Shown in pieces: positions 61,071-64,000 of a stretch of DNA of 64,000 nucleotides. The stretch comes from an uncultured Aquimarina sp. (GTDB taxonomy: Bacteria; Bacteroidota; Bacteroidia; Flavobacteriales; Flavobacteriaceae): contig NZ_CANMED010000001.1 of the NCBI RefSeq assembly GCF_947496855.1, forward strand, positions 372,001 through 436,000, given 5' to 3'. Position 1 is the first letter of the stretch; every line of letters begins with the position of its first letter. Position numbers and translations under genes: made by a program. The notes beneath the pieces are model-generated. The model made no database searches and was not told the origin of the DNA. It saw only the letters and a program-made list of their open reading frames with translations.

Positions 61071-62567
61071 ATGGAATTTGTAAAAAGATTACAGGAATCA
61101 ATAGAAAAGCACTCAGATTATAATGTATTATGCATTAATAGCACTTTCTATACCTATAAAGAGTTTGCTAAGGAAATATCTAAAATAAGAACTACAATAG
61201 TTAATACCATTGAAGATTCGGAAAAACTTATTGGTTTGGTTACTAATGATGATCTTCAAACCTATGCGAGTATCGTTGCGCTTTGGTTAGAAGGAAAGGC
61301 TTATGTTCCTGTCAACCCAGAAGTTCCATTTGAGAGGAATGCAAAAGTTTTTGAATTAACAGAAACTAAATATGTTATAGATTCTTCTGAAAGGTCCATA
61401 TATATTGATTGTAAAGTAATCGCTTCTAAAGAATTATTAAATACTGAGATTAACTTGGTTCCTAAGGAGTTCTCAGGAGACCAATTAGCATATATTTTAT
61501 TTACTTCAGGAACTACAGGTTTACCAAAAGGAGTTCCTATCACATTTGATAATGTTCAGGCGTTGGTAGGAGCAATTGATGCTGAACCAACATTCAATTT
61601 GGAACCTTACGATCGATGTTTGCAAATGTTCGAGCTAACTTTTGATTTCTCAGTAGTTACCTATTTATTTCCATTATTATCAGGATCTTGTATGTATACT
61701 ATACCAAAGAAAGCTATCAAATATTTCTATATTTTTAAGCTTATTAAAGAACAGAAGCTTACAGTACTTACTATGGTACCTTCTATTATAAATTATTTAC
61801 GCCCTTATTTTTCAGAGATAAATGCACCTGATTTAAGGTATTGTAGTTTTGGGGGTGGTGCTCTGCATAGCGAAATAGCAAAGGAGTGGAGCGATTGTTT
61901 ACCAAACTGTAAAATTTTTAATTATTATGGGCCTACTGAGTTTACAGTATATAGTGGTTTTTATCCATATCAAAAGGAAACAGATACAAAGTCTCATAAT
62001 GGTATTATTGCAATTGGTGCTCCACAAAAAGATACATTATACCTCATAGTAAATGAAAAGAATGAAGAAGTTGGTATTGGTCAAACCGGTGAATTATGCT
62101 TAGGTGGACCTCAGATAACACCTGGATATTGGAAAAATGAAGAACGTAATATCCAAAGTTTTTTCACAAGAGAAGAAAATGACAAGACTGTTAGGTATTA
62201 TAAAACTGGAGACCTTTGTCTAAAAGATGAAGAAGGAGATTTTTTATATGTAAGCAGAGCAGATTTTCAGGTAAAAATTAGAGGATATAGAGTAGAACTT
62301 GCAGAAATTGAGTTCCATGCAAAATCCAAATCTGATAAAAAAGTGAATATGGTGGCACTCGACATTACTAATAATTTAGGTAATGCAGAATTAGGTCTAG
62401 CCATAGAAAGTGAACCATTTGATACTAAAGAAATATTTGATTATTTTAAAACTAAAATGCCGGACTACATGATCCCTGGGCATGTAAGATTTATAAAAGA
62501 ATTTCCGCATAGTATTAATGGAAAGGTAAATAGGAAAAAATTAAAGGAGTATTTTGACATAAATTAG
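61071..62567 (+). CDS. Adenylation-domain acid-ACP ligase (DltA-like)
   Basis: This 498-residue stand-alone adenylation enzyme starts at ATG 61071; a TTG six codons upstream is less likely. Core motifs are all present: A3 AYILFTSGTTGLPKGVPIT (about residues 141-159), A5 NYYGPTEFTVY, A7 YKTGDLCLKDEEGDFLY, A8 GYRVELAEIE, and the C-terminal Lys motif NGKVNRKKL. It activates an amino or hydroxy acid and loads it on the carrier protein encoded next. The relation to DltA, the D-alanine ligase for teichoic acids, suggests an amino acid. There is no Dlt system in Gram-negatives, so the target is probably the polysaccharide. Confidence 0.9.
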   Translation: MEFVKRLQESIEKHSDYNVLCINSTFYTYKEFAKEISKIRTTIVNTIEDSEKLIGLVTNDDLQTYASIVALWLEGKAYVPVNPEVPFERNAKVFELTETKYVIDSSERSIYIDCKVIASKELLNTEINLVPKEFSGDQLAYILFTSGTTGLPKGVPITFDNVQALVGAIDAEPTFNLEPYDRCLQMFELTFDFSVVTYLFPLLSGSCMYTIPKKAIKYFYIFKLIKEQKLTVLTMVPSIINYLRPYFSEINAPDLRYCSFGGGALHSEIAKEWSDCLPNCKIFNYYGPTEFTVYSGFYPYQKETDTKSHNGIIAIGAPQKDTLYLIVNEKNEEVGIGQTGELCLGGPQITPGYWKNEERNIQSFFTREENDKTVRYYKTGDLCLKDEEGDFLYVSRADFQVKIRGYRVELAEIEFHAKSKSDKKVNMVALDITNNLGNAELGLAIESEPFDTKEIFDYFKTKMPDYMIPGHVRFIKEFPHSINGKVNRKKLKEYFDIN

Positions 62568-62576
62568 TAATGAATA

Positions 62577-62816
62577 ATGAATAAAGAAGAGATTTTATCT
62601 AAAGTGACGGAAGCATTTGTATCTGTATTAGAACATAAGAATTTTCAACTTACTGACGAGACAACTGCCGCTGATGTAGATGGATGGGAATCTATTACTC
62701 ATATGATGATTATATCTGAAGTTGAACAAAGATTTAAAATAAAATTTAAACTTATGGATTTAATGAATATGAGTAATATCGGAGATTTGATAAGTATTAT
62801 TGAATCAGAGTTGTAG
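62577..62816 (+). CDS. Free-standing acyl carrier protein
   Basis: This 79-residue four-helix carrier has the phosphopantetheine Ser in DVDGWESITHMMI (Ser at about residue 40), followed by FKIKFKLMDLMNMSNIGDL. It differs from the fatty-acid ACP (which has DSLD) and looks like the carrier proteins that work with separate adenylation enzymes. It begins ten bases after the adenylation gene's stop in the same transcript. A phosphopantetheinyl transferase must act on it; none is in the window. Confidence 0.9.
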   Translation: MNKEEILSKVTEAFVSVLEHKNFQLTDETTAADVDGWESITHMMIISEVEQRFKIKFKLMDLMNMSNIGDLISIIESEL

Positions 62817-63073
62817 TCTTAATTGAGTTGCTCATGCATGGTTCTAATTAAAAATTTTTTGGTGATAAAATGTTTGTTTTTTGGTACTTTATAAAATCGT
62901 ATATTATGAATTCAGAGATATTTTTGTTGACAATCTGAATTTGAAGGTTTTGTATTTCGAAAAAAATGTAATTAGAGCTTAATGATAACAATTCGGATAA
63001 AAATAAATTTAAATAAATTTTGAAAAAAGGGTATATATAAATAATCGTTATTAACTAAGGTCTATTAAAACAT

Positions 63074-63742
63074 ATGGATAAAATCCTTATAATAGGTGCA
63101 TCTGGTCACGCTAAAGTAATAATAGAAACTGTAGAATTAAACAGAAATTATCAAATTTATGGACTCATAGATTCCTTTAAAACTAAGGGAAGTAAAGTAT
63201 TTGGACATGAGATTATTGGTGACGAAAATTGTATTCTTGATTTATTCGATAAGGGTGTTAATAAGGGAATTATAGCGATAGGAGATAATTGGGATAGGTA
63301 TTTAATGTATAAAAAAATCATAGAATTAGTTCCTGATTTTGAATTTATATCAGTAATTCATCCTTCTTCAGTAATTTCCCCTAGCGTAACGATAGGTGCG
63401 GGAACTGTCATTTTAGCCTCTGTAACTGTTAATGCAGACGCAAGAATTAATAATTTTTGTATTCTAAATACAGGTTGCAATTTTGGTCATGATAGTAGTC
63501 TTTCAGATTTTTCAAGTTTAGCTCCTGGGGTTTCCGTTGGTGGAAACGTGAATATTGGTAAGTGTACGGCAATATTTTTAGGAGCAAATATTATTCAAAA
63601 TATTAATATTGGTATGCATAGTGCGATTGGAGCGGGTTCGTTAATTATAGATAATGTTGAAGATTTTAAGCTGTATTATGGAGTTCCAGGAAAGGAAATA
63701 AGAGTAATAAAAAAAGGGGAAATTTTTTTAAGAAAAAGATGA
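63074..63742 (+). CDS. PglD/NeuD-family sugar acyltransferase
   Basis: This 222-residue protein has the N-terminal Rossmann-like part MDKILIIGASGHAKVIIET and a C-terminal left-handed beta-helix (VIHPSSVISPSVTIGAGTVI onward). The catalytic His is in NFGHDSSLSD (about residue 139), then FLGANIIQNINIGMHSAIGAGSLII. It acetylates an amino group of a UDP-sugar or of sialic-acid type residues. With the PglC-type transferase it fits a bacillosamine-like UDP-diNAc sugar route, whose aminotransferase would lie beyond the right edge. A 257-bp gap without a clear gene separates it from the ACP gene. Confidence 0.88.
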   Translation: MDKILIIGASGHAKVIIETVELNRNYQIYGLIDSFKTKGSKVFGHEIIGDENCILDLFDKGVNKGIIAIGDNWDRYLMYKKIIELVPDFEFISVIHPSSVISPSVTIGAGTVILASVTVNADARINNFCILNTGCNFGHDSSLSDFSSLAPGVSVGGNVNIGKCTAIFLGANIIQNINIGMHSAIGAGSLIIDNVEDFKLYYGVPGKEIRVIKKGEIFLRKR

Positions 63743-63777
63743 CTAGAAAAAGAAAATTATACTTTTAAGAGGCGAGA

Positions 63778-64000
63778 ATGTTAAAAATAAGCGAAATCAC
63801 TTCGAAGAATGATTGGGATCATTTTTTGATAGGAATTAAACACTATGATTTTTATCATACGTTTGACTATCATCAAATAGCGAAGAATGAGAATGATCTG
63901 GCGGTATTGTTAACATACAAAAAAGGAGATTTAGTGATTGGTTTTCCTATTGTTATTAGAAATATTCCCGAAACTACTTATTATGATGCAACTAGTGTTT
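63778..64000 (+). CDS. FemAB/GNAT-like acyltransferase, 3' end outside window
   Basis: The frame from ATG 63778 runs off the right edge with 74 residues visible. It starts MLKISEITSKNDWDHFL, then has YDFYHTFDYHQIAKNE, the DFYHTxxYH pattern of FemAB- or GNAT-type proteins that transfer acyl or aminoacyl groups in cell-envelope loci. It begins 35 bases after the PglD-like gene. If it is an aminoacyl-type transferase it fits the adenylation/ACP pair upstream. Confidence 0.62.
   Translation, partial: MLKISEITSKNDWDHFLIGIKHYDFYHTFDYHQIAKNENDLAVLLTYKKGDLVIGFPIVIRNIPETTYYDATSV

Noticed and set aside
62817..63073. Short frames between the ACP and PglD-like genes
   Set aside because: The longest readable pieces are 14-22 codons with stops and no family resemblance, and no exact promoter box was found. 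I see nothing firm there.

Overview
The window looks like the chromosome of a marine member of the Flavobacteriia (phylum Bacteroidota), possibly Aquimarina or a close relative. The evidence is low G+C, a type IX secretion (T9SS) C-terminal sorting domain at the left edge, a PorX-type response regulator with a PglZ domain, an LpxC-FabZ fusion, an E1-alpha/E1-beta dehydrogenase fusion, and repeated TAnnTTTG boxes upstream of genes, which match the Bacteroidota housekeeping -7 element. The genus is inferred. No tRNA, rRNA, CRISPR array or insertion sequence was seen.

Positions 1-9.8 kb hold a secreted endonuclease/exonuclease/phosphatase protein (5' end outside the window), a divergent MocR regulator and FMN split-barrel pair, a DUF1272 zinc protein, a frameshifted GNAT acetyltransferase, a DUF4258 protein, alanine dehydrogenase, two small overlapping membrane-protein genes, tsaE and porX. 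A perfect 16-bp inverted repeat separates porX from tsaE. Positions 10-17.6 kb carry a rightward core block: HD phosphohydrolase, lpxD, lpxC/fabZ, lpxA, efp, a second lpxD-like gene, an NTF2-like gene and sucD. It ends at a 23-bp perfect-stem terminator.

Positions 17.7-24 kb are leftward: a decayed TPR gene, a sodium symporter, a 36-residue membrane microprotein, a PIG-L deacetylase and a second sodium symporter. At 24.2 kb a small XRE-type regulator faces a small secreted protein across an intergenic region with two sets of TATACAAA/TTTGTATA inverted repeats. Then come mutS2, ung, a 59-residue microprotein, two tandem paralogous barrel-like proteins, an NMT1-like protein, a 48-residue microprotein, ppk1, a nucleoside phosphorylase, a DUF1835 protein, a SUI1-family factor, a 2-oxoglutarate oxygenase and the E1 fusion.

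From 38.5 kb to the right edge lies an exopolysaccharide or O-antigen locus. The first part encodes UDP-HexNAc epimerase and dehydrogenase (probably UDP-GalNAcA supply), a flippase, a PP-loop protein of unknown role, a pyruvyl transferase-like protein, several glycosyltransferases, an EpsG-type polymerase, a CapK-like AMP ligase, and an MBOAT plus SGNH pair for O-acylation. A convergent beta-helix lipoprotein gene splits the locus. The second part has a GT4, another CapK-like ligase, the initiating PglC-type sugar phosphate transferase behind a long leader, a GNAT-like protein, an adenylation enzyme with a free-standing acyl carrier protein, a PglD/NeuD-type acyltransferase, and the start of a FemAB/GNAT-like acyltransferase. 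That last set looks like a carrier-protein-dependent acyl or aminoacyl sugar-decoration module and is the most promising candidate here for new biochemistry.
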